From: Burkholderiales bacterium
GTDB lineage: Bacteria; Pseudomonadota; Gammaproteobacteria; Burkholderiales; SG8-41
Assembly (NCBI GenBank): GCA_030684405.1
Contig: JAUXYA010000019.1
Coordinates: forward strand, 1 to 64,000
Reading direction: 5' to 3'
Length of the DNA stretch: 64,000 nucleotides
The notes beneath the pieces are model-generated. The model searched no databases. It had not been told where the DNA came from and worked only from the letters and a program-made list of their open reading frames with translations. Positions 9,240 to 17,412 of the stretch are shown here, piece by piece (the first letter of the stretch is position 1; every line of letters begins with the position of its first letter). Position numbers and translations under genes: made by a program.

Positions 9240-10208
9240 TCAGTCAGCGCGAATGCCGGCGGCCTTGATGACCTTGGCCCACTTCGCGATCTCGCTGCTG
9301 GTGTAGGCCGCGTACTCCTGGGGCGTGCTGCCGATGCCCTGGAATCCGCTGGATTCGAGGCGTTTCTTCAGGTCGTCGAGGCCGAGTATCTTCACCGTCG
9401 TGCCATGCAGCCGGTTGATGATGTCACCCGGAGTCCCCGTCGGCACCAAAAGGCCATACCAGGTCGAGGCCTCATAACCCGCAATGCCGGCTTCGCTGAT
9501 GGTCGGCAGATCGGGCGCCAGGGGAAGACGGCGGTCGCCGGTGACCGCGAGGCCGCGCACCCGTCCCGAAGTCACGTGCGGCATCACCGAAGGCGTGGTT
9601 GCAAATCCGACCGGCACTTGGCCGCTGATCAGCGCAATCACGGCCGGGCCGCCCCCCTTGTAGGGAATATGGGTCAGCTTCACGCCGCCCATGCTGTTGA
9701 ACAGTTCACCCGCAAGATGCGACGAGCTGCCGCTGCCGGCGGACGCGAAGTCAAGCTGTCCTGGCCGCGCCTTGGCCAGCGCGATGAGATCCTTGACCGA
9801 CTTCACGGGCAGGGAAGGATGCACCACCAGAATGTTGGGTGTGGAAGCCAGAATGCTCACCGGCGCGAAATCCTTCACCAGATCGTAGTTGAGCTTGGGA
9901 TAGAGGCTGACATTGATGGTGTGCGCGACATTGCCCATGAATATCGTGTAGCCGTCCGGTGGCGACTTGGCGGCAATTTCCGCCCCGAGGTTTGCTCCAC
10001 CGCCCGGTCGGTTGTCCGAAATCACCTGCTGCCCCAGCGCTTCGCCCAGTTTCTGCGCGATCATGCGGCCCAGGGTGTCAGTGCCGCCACCGGGCGGAAA
10101 TGGCAGGATGAAGCGGATGGGCTTGGCCGGATACTGGGCCTGGGCAAATGCGTTCGACACAACCGCGCACAACAGCAACGACACCAGCAGCGGCCAATTC
10201 CTTTTCAT
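9240..10208 (-). CDS. Bug-family tripartite tricarboxylate transporter receptor
   Basis: Periplasmic solute-binding protein for carboxylated compounds. A signal peptide (MKRNWPLLVSLLLCAVVSNA) precedes the mature start QAQYPAKPIRFILPF. Family blocks include FPPGGGTDTLGR, VISDNRPGGGANLGAE, SPPDGYTIFMG and THIPYKGGGPA. The AGGAGGAG site is optimal. No TctB/TctA membrane subunits are present in the window, which is common for Bug genes of Burkholderiales. First gene of an operon with MmgE/PrpD, suggesting its ligand is that enzyme's substrate or precursor. Confidence 0.94.
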   Translation of the reverse strand: MKRNWPLLVSLLLCAVVSNAFAQAQYPAKPIRFILPFPPGGGTDTLGRMIAQKLGEALGQQVISDNRPGGGANLGAEIAAKSPPDGYTIFMGNVAHTINVSLYPKLNYDLVKDFAPVSILASTPNILVVHPSLPVKSVKDLIALAKARPGQLDFASAGSGSSSHLAGELFNSMGGVKLTHIPYKGGGPAVIALISGQVPVGFATTPSVMPHVTSGRVRGLAVTGDRRLPLAPDLPTISEAGIAGYEASTWYGLLVPTGTPGDIINRLHGTTVKILGLDDLKKRLESSGFQGIGSTPQEYAAYTSSEIAKWAKVIKAAGIRAD

Positions 10209-10259
10209 GACTCCTCCTTGTCGGGCTTGATGGGCGAATCAACGATGTCCGGCGCCTTT

Positions 10260-10275
10260 ATGCAAGCGCTTGCAT
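10260..10275. promoter_or_regulatory. 16-bp palindromic operator candidate (LacI-type)
   Basis: ATGCAAGCGCTTGCAT is a perfect palindrome about 52 bp upstream of the Bug receptor start and is flanked by an AT-rich TTTTTATAAAAG stretch. Its centre AAGCGCTT matches the AANCGNTT core bound by LacI/GalR-family regulators. No such regulator gene is in the window, so the binding protein is inferred. Confidence 0.55.
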
Positions 10276-10353
10276 TTTTATAAAAGAATTCTACTCCCAA
10301 TTTCCTGCCTTCATGGAAGACATGGCGGGCGAACCTGGCCGACAACCTTTGTG

Positions 10354-10746
10354 TCAGTCACCCGTCTCGCGCCGGCGGGCCCACAACAACAAACTTCCCA
10401 GCAACGCCCCCACCACCGCCGCGGCCGCGCCGACCAGTGCCGCGATCACGAATTCGAAAGGCCACAGATTGTGCGAAGTCGGCCGCTGCGCCACCTCGAC
10501 AATCACCCGCGCCATCACCGCCGCCGGCACCGCCGAACCCATCACCAGAACCGAACGCATGAAAGACTTTCCCGAGTAAGCCCTGGCCACCACCGCCGCC
10601 GCGAGCACCACCACCAGCCCTGGCCCGTACAGCCCGTCCGGCAGATTGGCCTTGCTGTAGGGAATCATCCAGAACGGCACCCCGACCGTGAAGAAGGCCA
10701 GCGTGAAGCCGGGTTTCCACCAGTGTTTGCGCCAGTCGATGGTCAT
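10354..10746 (-). CDS. Small membrane protein coupled to a toxin-antitoxin pair
   Basis: 130 residues with about four hydrophobic segments (16-30, 41-55, 65-82, 100-124) and a basic C-terminal end WARRRETGD. No recognised family. Its ATG overlaps the toxin stop codon (ATGA at 10743-10746), so it is the third gene of the toxin-antitoxin operon. A role in that module is not established; it may be an accessory or simply a co-transcribed neighbour. Confidence 0.68.
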   Translation of the reverse strand: MTIDWRKHWWKPGFTLAFFTVGVPFWMIPYSKANLPDGLYGPGLVVVLAAAVVARAYSGKSFMRSVLVMGSAVPAAVMARVIVEVAQRPTSHNLWPFEFVIAALVGAAAAVVGALLGSLLLWARRRETGD

Positions 10747-11039
10747 GCTCGGCGCTGCCAGATGACCGGATTGCGTCGTCCGTGGAACACGGCAAGAACC
10801 ACCAGCGTATCGGAGCGCACACGAAAATACACCGCAAACGGAAACCGGCGCGCAACCGTGCGGCGTATATCGCCAAAAACCGCTGGATGACGTTGCGGCG
10901 CAGATGCGGCAGCCTGGATGGACTGCTCAATCTCCCTTACAAATTCCTCACCGAGCCCGGGACCTTGCCTGCCATACCATGTGGCCGCCTCTACCAATTC
11001 GTCTCTGGCGGCTCGCCGAAATACAACGCGCAGGGTCAT
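10743..11039 (-). CDS. RelE/ParE-family toxin
   Basis: Type II toxin that acts on gyrase (ParE-like) or ribosome-bound mRNA (RelE-like). The 98-residue protein has the family pattern: VVFRRAARDELVEAATWY near the N terminus, FVREIEQSI, then RRTVARRFPFAVYFRV and VLAVFHGRRNP at the C terminus. The ATG overlaps the antitoxin stop (ATGA), as in many such pairs; an upstream in-frame ATG at 11081 is less likely. Toxic target cannot be read from sequence. Confidence 0.87.
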   Translation of the reverse strand: MTLRVVFRRAARDELVEAATWYGRQGPGLGEEFVREIEQSIQAAASAPQRHPAVFGDIRRTVARRFPFAVYFRVRSDTLVVLAVFHGRRNPVIWQRRA

Positions 11040-11266
11040 TGGCCCAGACGTATCCTGACCGCCGCTTTGACTTCGTCCCAAGGCACTACGTCATCCGGAA
11101 AGGAGTCGTCGTCCGCAACCCGGCGATCAAGTTCCATACGCTGCTCGTCGGTCAGCGGAAAGGCCTTAGCATCAACGCAGATCGTCGCCCAGATCTCCTC
11201 GACCAAAGCCAGCCGCTCATCGACGTTGAGTCTGTCAATACCCAGTGTTTTCACAGAAACGCTCAT
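11036..11266 (-). CDS. Antitoxin, addiction-module component family (TIGR02574-like)
   Basis: Small 76-residue protein with the pattern NVDERLALVEEIW, LTDEQRMELDRR and a C-terminal PWDEVKAAVR, typical of antitoxins paired with ParE/RelE toxins. The ATG at 11266 is chosen because CGGAGG lies 5 nt upstream; a start at 11290 lacks a ribosome site. It is the first gene of the operon antitoxin-toxin-membrane protein. Confidence 0.87.
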   Translation of the reverse strand: MSVSVKTLGIDRLNVDERLALVEEIWATICVDAKAFPLTDEQRMELDRRVADDDSFPDDVVPWDEVKAAVRIRLGQ

Positions 11267-11313
11267 GCTCGCCTCCGTCCAAAATGGCAATCTAGCACGG
11301 GTGTGCCGGAAAG

Positions 11314-11327
11314 GTACTGGCCAGTAC
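11314..11327. promoter_or_regulatory. Palindrome upstream of the toxin-antitoxin operon
   Basis: GTACTGGCCAGTAC is a perfect 14-bp palindrome 48-61 bp before the antitoxin start. Its place fits an autoregulatory operator bound by the antitoxin or toxin-antitoxin complex. The rest of the gene-free stretch from here to 11598 shows no further coding signal that I recognise. Confidence 0.45.
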
Positions 11328-11598
11328 TATCTTTGCGGGGCACTGGGATGGGAACCGTAGTGATGCCTTGACGCCGCGATCCTTGGCCCAATGCAAGGTC
11401 ATAAAACCTTACATTGACCCCTTCTTTGGACTGCAAGCGCAAGCAAATACAGCGCCGAAATATTCGGCATAGCGAACCCCCTTCCAGATATTAAATGCAA
11501 TCAGTTATTTACAATAAATCTCGCCGGAAATTCGTGAAAATTCCGCTGCACTTAATGTAGTCCTCCCGTCACCCCACCGCGTTATCCTCCGCATCACC

Positions 11599-13155
11599 AT
11601 GAAAAACAACCGCCGCAGTTTCCTGCTCCGCAGCGCCGTGCTCTCCAGCGCACTGGCACTGCCCTCCCGCCAACTAGTCGCGCAACCGCGATTCGAACGC
11701 AATCCCTTCACGCTCGGCGTCGCTTCGGGTTATCCGCAGCCGGATTCGGTCGTGCTGTGGACGCGGCTCGCACCCGATCCGCTGGACGGCGGCGGCATGC
11801 CGGCGGCGGATGTGGCGGTGCGCTGGGAGATTGCTGCGGATGAGGGCTTCAAGAAAATCGTCAACCGCGGCGAGGTGATGGCGACACCGGCGCTGGCGCA
11901 TGCGGTGCATGTCCGCGCGCAGGGGCTCGCGCCGTCGCGCTGGTACTGGTACCGCTTCATGGCGGGTGATGCGGTGAGCATGAGCGGGCGCACGCGCACC
12001 GCGCCGGCGGCGGACGATGCGCGCGGGCGCCTGGCGTTTGCGGTGGCGTCCTGCCAGCACTACGAACACGGCCATTACGCGGCCTACCGCGACATGGCGG
12101 CGCAGGAACTGGACCTCGTGGTGCATGTCGGCGACTACATCTACGAGGGTTCCTGGGGCCGGCGCGACCGGGTCGTGCGCCAGCACCATTCGAAGGAGCC
12201 CTACACGCTAGCCGATTACCGCAACCGCTACGCGCAGTACAAGATGGATTCGCAGTTGCAGGCTGCGCACGCGGCCTTTCCCTGGCTTGCGACATGGGAC
12301 GACCACGAGGTCGACAACGATTACGCCAATGACCGCTCGCAGGATCTCGATCCGGTGGAAGCTTTCCTCAAACGCCGCGCCGCGGCTTATCAGGCGTACT
12401 ACGAACACCTGCCGCTGCCGCCCGGCACCTGGGCCGGCGGGCACTCGATGAAGATTTACGGCACGCACGCCTTCGGCCGGCTGCTGAACCTGCAGCTGCT
12501 CGACATGCGCCAGTACCGCGACTACCACGTCTGTTCGCGCCCGAACCGCGGTGGCGGCAACCAGGTCGACGTACGCGACTGCCCCGAGCGCCTGCAGCCG
12601 GGCCGCTCACTGCTGGGCGCGGAACAGGAACGCTGGCTGGAACAGGCCCTCGCGGCCTCGCCCGTGCAGTGGAACGTGATCGCGCAGACCACGGTGATGG
12701 CGCAGGCCGACCGCGGGCCGGAGGATGCGCAGGTGGTTTACACCGACGGCTGGGACGGTTATCCGGCGGCGCGCGAGAAATTGCTGAAATTCATCGCCGC
12801 GCGCAAGGTAAGGAATCCGGTGGTGGTCGGCGGCGATGTGCATTTCGCGATGGCGGGCGACCTGAAGACGGATTTCAACGACGCGCAGGCGCCGGCCGTC
12901 GCCAGCGAATTCGTCGCCACATCGATTTCCTCCTTCGGCCCCAATGCCGCGCGCATGGACGCGCTGCGCGCAAAAAATCCGCATGTGAAGTTCGCCAACG
13001 GCGCGCGCCGCGGTTATGCGATGTTCAGCATCACGCCGAAACGCTGGGAGACAACTTTCCGCGGACTGGCCGATGCGGCCGATGCGCAATCACGCGCGTT
13101 TACGACCGGGCGTTATGTGGTGGAGGATGGACGGGCGGGGGTGGAGAAGGAGTGA
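11599..13155 (+). CDS. phoD: PhoD-family alkaline phosphatase
   Basis: Exported metallophosphoesterase that releases phosphate from phosphodiesters or monoesters. A Tat signal is evident (Arg5-Arg6-Ser-Phe-Leu) ending near LVAQP. The PhoD N-terminal domain contains FTLGVASGYPQPDSVVLWTR. Metal-site motifs are VASCQHYEHG, VHVGDYIYE, TWDDHEVDND and NPVVVGGDVHF. Length 518 fits the family, and no key residue appears missing. Single gene; no Pho box was identified. Confidence 0.93.
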   Translation: MKNNRRSFLLRSAVLSSALALPSRQLVAQPRFERNPFTLGVASGYPQPDSVVLWTRLAPDPLDGGGMPAADVAVRWEIAADEGFKKIVNRGEVMATPALAHAVHVRAQGLAPSRWYWYRFMAGDAVSMSGRTRTAPAADDARGRLAFAVASCQHYEHGHYAAYRDMAAQELDLVVHVGDYIYEGSWGRRDRVVRQHHSKEPYTLADYRNRYAQYKMDSQLQAAHAAFPWLATWDDHEVDNDYANDRSQDLDPVEAFLKRRAAAYQAYYEHLPLPPGTWAGGHSMKIYGTHAFGRLLNLQLLDMRQYRDYHVCSRPNRGGGNQVDVRDCPERLQPGRSLLGAEQERWLEQALAASPVQWNVIAQTTVMAQADRGPEDAQVVYTDGWDGYPAAREKLLKFIAARKVRNPVVVGGDVHFAMAGDLKTDFNDAQAPAVASEFVATSISSFGPNAARMDALRAKNPHVKFANGARRGYAMFSITPKRWETTFRGLADAADAQSRAFTTGRYVVEDGRAGVEKE

Positions 13156-13243
13156 AGAGTGAGGAGTGAGGCGGATGTGCATCGACGCATGAACCCGGTG
13201 ACCTGCTGCATTCCGTGACTCGCTTCGCCGGATCACCCACTTT

Positions 13244-13279
13244 GTCATTCCGGACACGCGGAGCGTGATCCGGAATGAC
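13244..13279. repeat. Interspersed palindromic repeat, copy 2 (single-hairpin form)
   Basis: gtcattccggacacg...gatccggaatgac, a 36-bp inverted repeat that corresponds to one hairpin of the longer copies at 2666 and 62424. It lies in the 157-bp gap between the convergent PhoD and coiled-coil protein genes. Confidence 0.8.
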
Positions 13280-13312
13280 GGTTAACGTAAGTAGCTGATT
13301 ATATTCATATTT

Positions 13313-13600
13313 TTATAACCCGATAATACGCCCGATTTCTGCGGCGTAACGGCTGATGGTCGTGCCTTCGTAGATCGCTTCATCAACGGTTTCGTCGAGC
13401 AGGCCGCGGATGTCCTGCAGGCTGTCGCCGACCCAGTGGTGGCGTTTCACCGGCGAGTTGAGCACGTTGCGCAGGGTTTCGACTTCGTCACGCAGGCGCT
13501 GCACGTCGGCATGGCCGCTGCGCACCTCGGCGAGATCGCGCTCGAGGGCATCGATCAGTTTGGCGGCTTCTTCGAGGTTGATGTCTTTACGGTCGGTCAT
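13313..13600 (-). CDS. Hypothetical protein with coiled-coil N terminus
   Basis: 95 residues, acidic. The N-terminal half (INLEEAAKLIDALERDLAEV onward) is predicted helical coiled coil with heptad leucines, and the C-terminal half is helical. No family recognised. It is the last gene of a minus-strand run behind the DUF4870 and Hsp15 genes, with 29 bp between it and Hsp15. Confidence 0.65.
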   Translation of the reverse strand: MTDRKDINLEEAAKLIDALERDLAEVRSGHADVQRLRDEVETLRNVLNSPVKRHHWVGDSLQDIRGLLDETVDEAIYEGTTISRYAAEIGRIIGL

Positions 13601-13629
13601 GTTGTATCGTCCTTTGCATCCAGTATGAC

Positions 13630-14004
13630 TTACTCGCTGCGCCAGCGTTCCAGCTGCCGGCGTTCGCGCTTGGTGGGGCGGCCGTGGCGGTCCTGTGCCG
13701 GTTCTGCGGCGAGTTTGCGCAGGGCGGCCTGTTCCTCGCGTTTCAGCCGGCTCGATTCATCTTCGCTGTAGAGCGTGCGCGCGACGGGTGCGGCGCCGCG
13801 CTTGTCCGACAGTCCTTCGACACGCACCGTCCATTCGTAAGCGCCGATGTTGATCGCCAGTTGGTCGGCGAGACGCACTTCCTTCGACGGCTTGATGCGT
13901 TCACCGTTGACTTTGACTTTGCCGCCCTCGACCGCCTGCTGCGCCGCCGAGCGCGTCTTGAAGAAACGCGCGGCCCACAGCCACTTGTCGATGCGCAGAG
14001 ACAC
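13630..14004 (-). CDS. hslR: S4-domain RNA-binding heat-shock protein Hsp15
   Basis: Hsp15 binds free 50S subunits carrying nascent chains and helps recycle stalled ribosomes. The S4 domain fills about residues 1-60 (LRIDKWLWAARFFKTRSAA, VNGERIKPSKEV). The basic C-terminal tail contains GRPTKRERRQLERW, as in known HslR proteins. At 124 residues it is close to E. coli Hsp15 (133). The start is a GTG two bases past the stop of the DUF4870 gene; a longer reading to 14172 merely overlaps that gene. Confidence 0.88.
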   Translation of the reverse strand: MSLRIDKWLWAARFFKTRSAAQQAVEGGKVKVNGERIKPSKEVRLADQLAINIGAYEWTVRVEGLSDKRGAAPVARTLYSEDESSRLKREEQAALRKLAAEPAQDRHGRPTKRERRQLERWRSE

Positions 14005-14006
14005 GT

Positions 14007-14420
14007 TCAGTCCGGCATTGGCATCGCCTTGCGGTTCGCCAGCGCGATCCAGCCGCGGATGATGCGGTAAAGCACCCAGATGCCGACCACCAGCATCACC
14101 GGAATGCCGACCACCATGCCAATGATGGTGGCGATCATCAGCCAGGCGACGACGAACCAGCCGAGCGCCCACCAGAAGGTGCGGATCTGCCAGGAGAAGT
14201 GGGTATCGAGGAAAGTGCCGCGCACCTCATCGCGCTTCACGTAGTTGATGATCACCGCAATGATCGAGGGCCAACCACTAAGAAAGGCGGTGACAATGAA
14301 GGCCGCGCTGGTCATCCCCGTCAGCGCGCTGAAGGCGTGCAGGGCGTAGATGATGTGGGTCAGCGTGACCAGGTCCTTCGCTGGCAGCGGGGTCAGGGAC
14401 TTGCCGTCGATGTCGGTCAT
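14007..14420 (-). CDS. DUF4870-like membrane protein
   Basis: 137 residues with hydrophobic segments near 20-55 and 82-125. The sequence LVTLTHIIYALHAFS at the start and WQIRTFWWALGWFVVAW in the middle are typical of this Tic20-like family, whose function is unknown. It is the first gene of a short operon with Hsp15 just downstream. Confidence 0.75.
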   Translation of the reverse strand: MTDIDGKSLTPLPAKDLVTLTHIIYALHAFSALTGMTSAAFIVTAFLSGWPSIIAVIINYVKRDEVRGTFLDTHFSWQIRTFWWALGWFVVAWLMIATIIGMVVGIPVMLVVGIWVLYRIIRGWIALANRKAMPMPD

Positions 14421-14460
14421 GTTTTTCCTCTCTCAAGAATCTTTCAACGGACAACTTCCG

Positions 14461-14498
14461 TTTGGGCTGAGCCCTTCGACAGGCTCAGGGCGAACGGG
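14461..14498. repeat. Intergenic palindromic repeat
   Basis: ctgagcc-cttcgaca-ggctcag at 14467-14488, followed by ggcgaacgggg, resembles the widespread 'gagc-ttcgaca-gctc' extragenic repeats of proteobacterial genomes. Found once here, in the 103-bp gap between the DUF2237 and DUF4870 genes. A stem-loop of this type could also act as a terminator for the DUF2237 gene, but it has no T-run. Confidence 0.6.
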
Positions 14499-14523
14499 GA
14501 TAAATCAGGCAACCCCATCGAAA

Positions 14524-14913
14524 TCATGACAAGTCGATCGCGTGTTGCTTGAAATCTTCCAGCGACGCAAATTCCAGCGAGGCTTCGTGCGTCGCGCCAA
14601 GCACCACCCGCGGCGCGCGGCCAGCATCAAGCGCCTCGCGCCAGCGCGGCGCGCAGAGGCACCAGCGATCACCCGGCTTCAGTCCCGGAAAGCCGAACTC
14701 GGGCACGGGCGTCGACAAGTCGTTGCCGCGGGCCTTGCTGAACTCGAGGAACTCGGCGGTCATCACCGCGCAGACGGTATGCACGCCCAAATCTTCGGGC
14801 GAGGTATTGCAGCAGCCGTCGCGGAAAAAGCCGGTCGGCGGCCGCTCGCTGCAGGACTGCAGCTTTTCGCCCAGCACGTTGCGGGCATGTTCGTGGGGAT
14901 CAAATCGTCGCAT
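14524..14913 (-). CDS. DUF2237 family protein
   Basis: Conserved 129-residue protein of unknown function. Family blocks are clear: TGFFRDGCCNTSPEDLGVHT, VCAVMTAEFLEFSK, GNDLSTPVPEFGFPGL and KPGDRWCLCAPRW. Four of the five cysteines (two in GCCN, two in CLC) sit in conserved blocks and may bind metal, which is an inference. It stands 47 bp after the B12/radical SAM gene and may share its transcript. Confidence 0.87.
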   Translation of the reverse strand: MRRFDPHEHARNVLGEKLQSCSERPPTGFFRDGCCNTSPEDLGVHTVCAVMTAEFLEFSKARGNDLSTPVPEFGFPGLKPGDRWCLCAPRWREALDAGRAPRVVLGATHEASLEFASLEDFKQHAIDLS

Positions 14914-14960
14914 GTCAGGTTTTCCGTTCCGCGTTCATCGCTCATCACTCATCGCTGCAT

Positions 14961-16466
14961 TCAGGCATGCACATGCCGCGCCTGGCGCAACTTGCCGCGC
15001 CTGGCGGATTGCGGCTCGGGACGTGTGCCTTTCGCCATGAACGGCAGTTTGCCCTTGGCACCGCCGGCCTCGAAATCGGCGGCCACCGCGGCCGCCACCG
15101 TCGTCGCGTCGACGCCCTGCGCGCAGAGGAAATCATGCAGGCAGCCGCAGAGTTTTTCCAGCGCAAATTCGTGGGTCTTGCCGGTGTTGGCGTAAATCCA
15201 GTCGGCAAAGGCCATGAAACGGCGGAACGGCGCATCGCCCAGCAGCAACGGCAGCGTGCGCGGGAAACGGCCGGAGTTGCCGACGAGATCCCAGTAGCGC
15301 GCGAAACGCACAATGCGCTGGATCTCGCCGAAATCCAGTGCATCAGTGGCCAGCACGGTGTACGGCGCATCCGGGCTGTAACGCATGGCGTGGGTTTCGG
15401 TATGGCGGTCGATCGGCGCGCCGCGCAGGCGCTTGAGGATGCCGACCTGGATTTCATGCGGCTTCAGCGCATGCAGGCGGTCGAAGCCGCGGCCGAAGGT
15501 CTCAAGATCCTCGCCCGGCAGGCCGGCGATCAGGTCGACATGCAGCAGCGCCGGTGACGCCTCGCGCAGCCAGCGCAGGTTGGCCTCGGCGGCGGCATTG
15601 TCCTGTTTGCGCGAGATGCGCGCCTGCACCGCGGCATCCCAGGTCTGGATGCCGACCTCGAAATGCAGCACGCCCGACGGAAAACGCAGAATCGCAGCCT
15701 TCAGCTTCTCCGGCAGGTGGTCGGGGATCAGCTCGAAATGCACGAACAGGTCATCAGACAGCCGTTCAAGAAAAAACTCGAGGATGCCGAGGCTGGCGGC
15801 GATTTTCAGGTTGAAGGTGCGATCAACGAAGCGGAAATGCCGCACGCCGCGGTCATACAGTGCCTTCAGCGCGGCGAGGAAACGTTCCTGCTCGAAAGGC
15901 CAGGCAGTCTTGTCCAGCGCCGACAGGCAGAACTCGCACTTGAAGGGGCAGCCGCGCGAGGCTTCCACATAGATGAAGCGGCGCGCGATGTCATGGTCCG
16001 TGTATTCGGCATAGGGCAAGGCGATGTCGGCCAGCGGCGGCTGCAGGCCGGCGAACACTTTCCCCGCCGGCGGCTTGCCGGCAAGAATGTCGGCGCAGAG
16101 CTGCGGAAACGTCACATCACCCCAGCCGGTCACGACGTAATCGGCGAGTGCGCAGATGCGCTGCTCCGCGGTTTCGTGGCTGACCTCGGGCCCACCGACG
16201 ATGATCGTGATCTGCGGCGCCACACGTTTCAGGATGGCAACCACCCGGGTCGTGTCTTCGACATTCCAGATGTAGACGCCGAAACCGATGATGCTTGGCG
16301 CATCAGCCAGCAGTCGTTCGGCGATGTCGGCCGGACGGTCCCCCAGCACGAATTCGCGGATGCGGCTTGCCTCGCGCAGCACGCCCAGGTTCGCGCGCAG
16401 GCAGCGCAGGCCGAGCGCGGCGTGAACATGGCGGGCGTTGATGGTGGTAAGGGTGATGCTGGACAT
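14961..16466 (-). CDS. B12-binding radical SAM protein (DUF4080 type)
   Basis: 501-residue enzyme with an N-terminal cobalamin-binding-like domain (about 1-150, with IIGFGVYIWN and IIVGGPEVS). A radical SAM core follows, whose cluster motif is Cys173-Pro-Phe-Lys-Cys177-Glu-Phe-Cys180. The C-terminal DUF4080 region is about 390-480. The B12 domain lacks an obvious DxHxxG, so cobalamin may be bound base-on or not at all. Such enzymes often methylate or rearrange unactivated carbons; the substrate here is unknown. Confidence 0.88.
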   Translation of the reverse strand: MSSITLTTINARHVHAALGLRCLRANLGVLREASRIREFVLGDRPADIAERLLADAPSIIGFGVYIWNVEDTTRVVAILKRVAPQITIIVGGPEVSHETAEQRICALADYVVTGWGDVTFPQLCADILAGKPPAGKVFAGLQPPLADIALPYAEYTDHDIARRFIYVEASRGCPFKCEFCLSALDKTAWPFEQERFLAALKALYDRGVRHFRFVDRTFNLKIAASLGILEFFLERLSDDLFVHFELIPDHLPEKLKAAILRFPSGVLHFEVGIQTWDAAVQARISRKQDNAAAEANLRWLREASPALLHVDLIAGLPGEDLETFGRGFDRLHALKPHEIQVGILKRLRGAPIDRHTETHAMRYSPDAPYTVLATDALDFGEIQRIVRFARYWDLVGNSGRFPRTLPLLLGDAPFRRFMAFADWIYANTGKTHEFALEKLCGCLHDFLCAQGVDATTVAAAVAADFEAGGAKGKLPFMAKGTRPEPQSARRGKLRQARHVHA

Positions 16467-16504
16467 GGAGCCATTATCGCACCGCAGATGACGGCCTCCG
16501 GGCG

Positions 16505-16538
16505 TTTTGATACCCGCCCACGGGTGTTTTTGATACCC
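16505..16538 (+). promoter_or_regulatory. Direct repeat upstream of the 133-residue protein gene
   Basis: TTTTGATACCC occurs twice (16505-16515 and 16528-16538) with a 23-bp period, about two helical turns, 33-66 bp before the start at 16571. It lies between divergent genes. A regulator-binding function is inferred only from the spacing. Confidence 0.35.
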
Positions 16539-16570
16539 TAGCGCCCTCCCCCTTATCAGGAAGCACTGTC

Positions 16571-16972
16571 ATGGCACAACGACCCGACCAGGGCGCCCCC
16601 GATTCCAGAATGGACGCCGCTTCGCTTTATCGCGAGGACATCGTCACCGACCGCAAGGTCGGCACCATCCGTCGCATGATCCCGCTCAAGACCGATGGCA
16701 GCGATGACAGCGCGCGCCCGACAATCTATGTCGGTGAGGCACAGATCATGACCAACGCCGGGCCGCTACCGATCAATTTCGACATCGAAGCGAAAAACCT
16801 CGCCGAGGCCGTCGAAAAGTTCGGCGATTCAGCCAAGGAAGCAGTGGAACGCACCGTGCGCGAACTGCAGGAACTGCGCCGCCAGCAGGCGTCTTCCATT
16901 GTCGTGCCCGGCGCCGGCGGCATGGGCGGGCTCGGCGGGCCGGGCGGACCCGGCAAAATCCAGATTCCGTGA
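16571..16972 (+). CDS. Conserved hypothetical protein with Gly-rich tail
   Basis: 133 residues. The central part (REDIVTDRKVGTIRRMIPL, TIYVGEAQIMTNAGPLPI) looks beta-rich, followed by a helix (about 78-110) and a glycine/proline tail (GGMGGLGGPGGPGK). No named function known to me. AGGAAG precedes the ATG. Its TGA overlaps the GTG start of the NUDIX gene, so the two are translationally coupled. Confidence 0.78.
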   Translation: MAQRPDQGAPDSRMDAASLYREDIVTDRKVGTIRRMIPLKTDGSDDSARPTIYVGEAQIMTNAGPLPINFDIEAKNLAEAVEKFGDSAKEAVERTVRELQELRRQQASSIVVPGAGGMGGLGGPGGPGKIQIP

Positions 16973-17397
16973 CCGCCCCCGTCACGCTCGTTCGTTCCGC
17001 TGGCGTCGTCATCGCGAGGCGCCGCGACGGCGTCTGGCGACTGCTGGTATTGCGCGCCGCGCGCAACTGGGATTTTCCCAAAGGTCTTCTCGGCGAAGGC
17101 GAAGACGTGCTCGACACTGCGCGGCGCGAAGCCACTGAGGAAACCGGTATCGCCGACCTGACCTTCGATGCTGCAGAATCACACAAGGAAACCATCGCCT
17201 TCGGTACCGGCGAGGTCGCACGTTACTACCTCGCCATCACAAATACCGAGGAAGTCACGCTGCCGATCGCGCATGAACTCGGACGCCCCGCCCACGACGA
17301 ATGGCGCTGGGTGACTTTCGACGAGGCGGAAGACGTGCTGCCACCGCGGCTGACCGCCGTGCTTGAGTGGGTGCGTGACACGCTGGATCCGCGCTGA
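16969..17397 (+). CDS. NUDIX hydrolase
   Basis: Hydrolyses a nucleoside diphosphate linked to another moiety. The Nudix box is complete: Gly39, Glu45, Arg53-Glu54, Glu57-Glu58, Gly60. The preceding RNWDFPKG resembles the diadenosine-polyphosphate (MutT/Ap4A) subgroup. 142 residues is normal. GTG start overlapping the upstream stop (GTGA). Confidence 0.92.
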   Translation: MTAPVTLVRSAGVVIARRRDGVWRLLVLRAARNWDFPKGLLGEGEDVLDTARREATEETGIADLTFDAAESHKETIAFGTGEVARYYLAITNTEEVTLPIAHELGRPAHDEWRWVTFDEAEDVLPPRLTAVLEWVRDTLDPR

Positions 17398-17412
17398 GCA
17401 TTTGACGACGCC

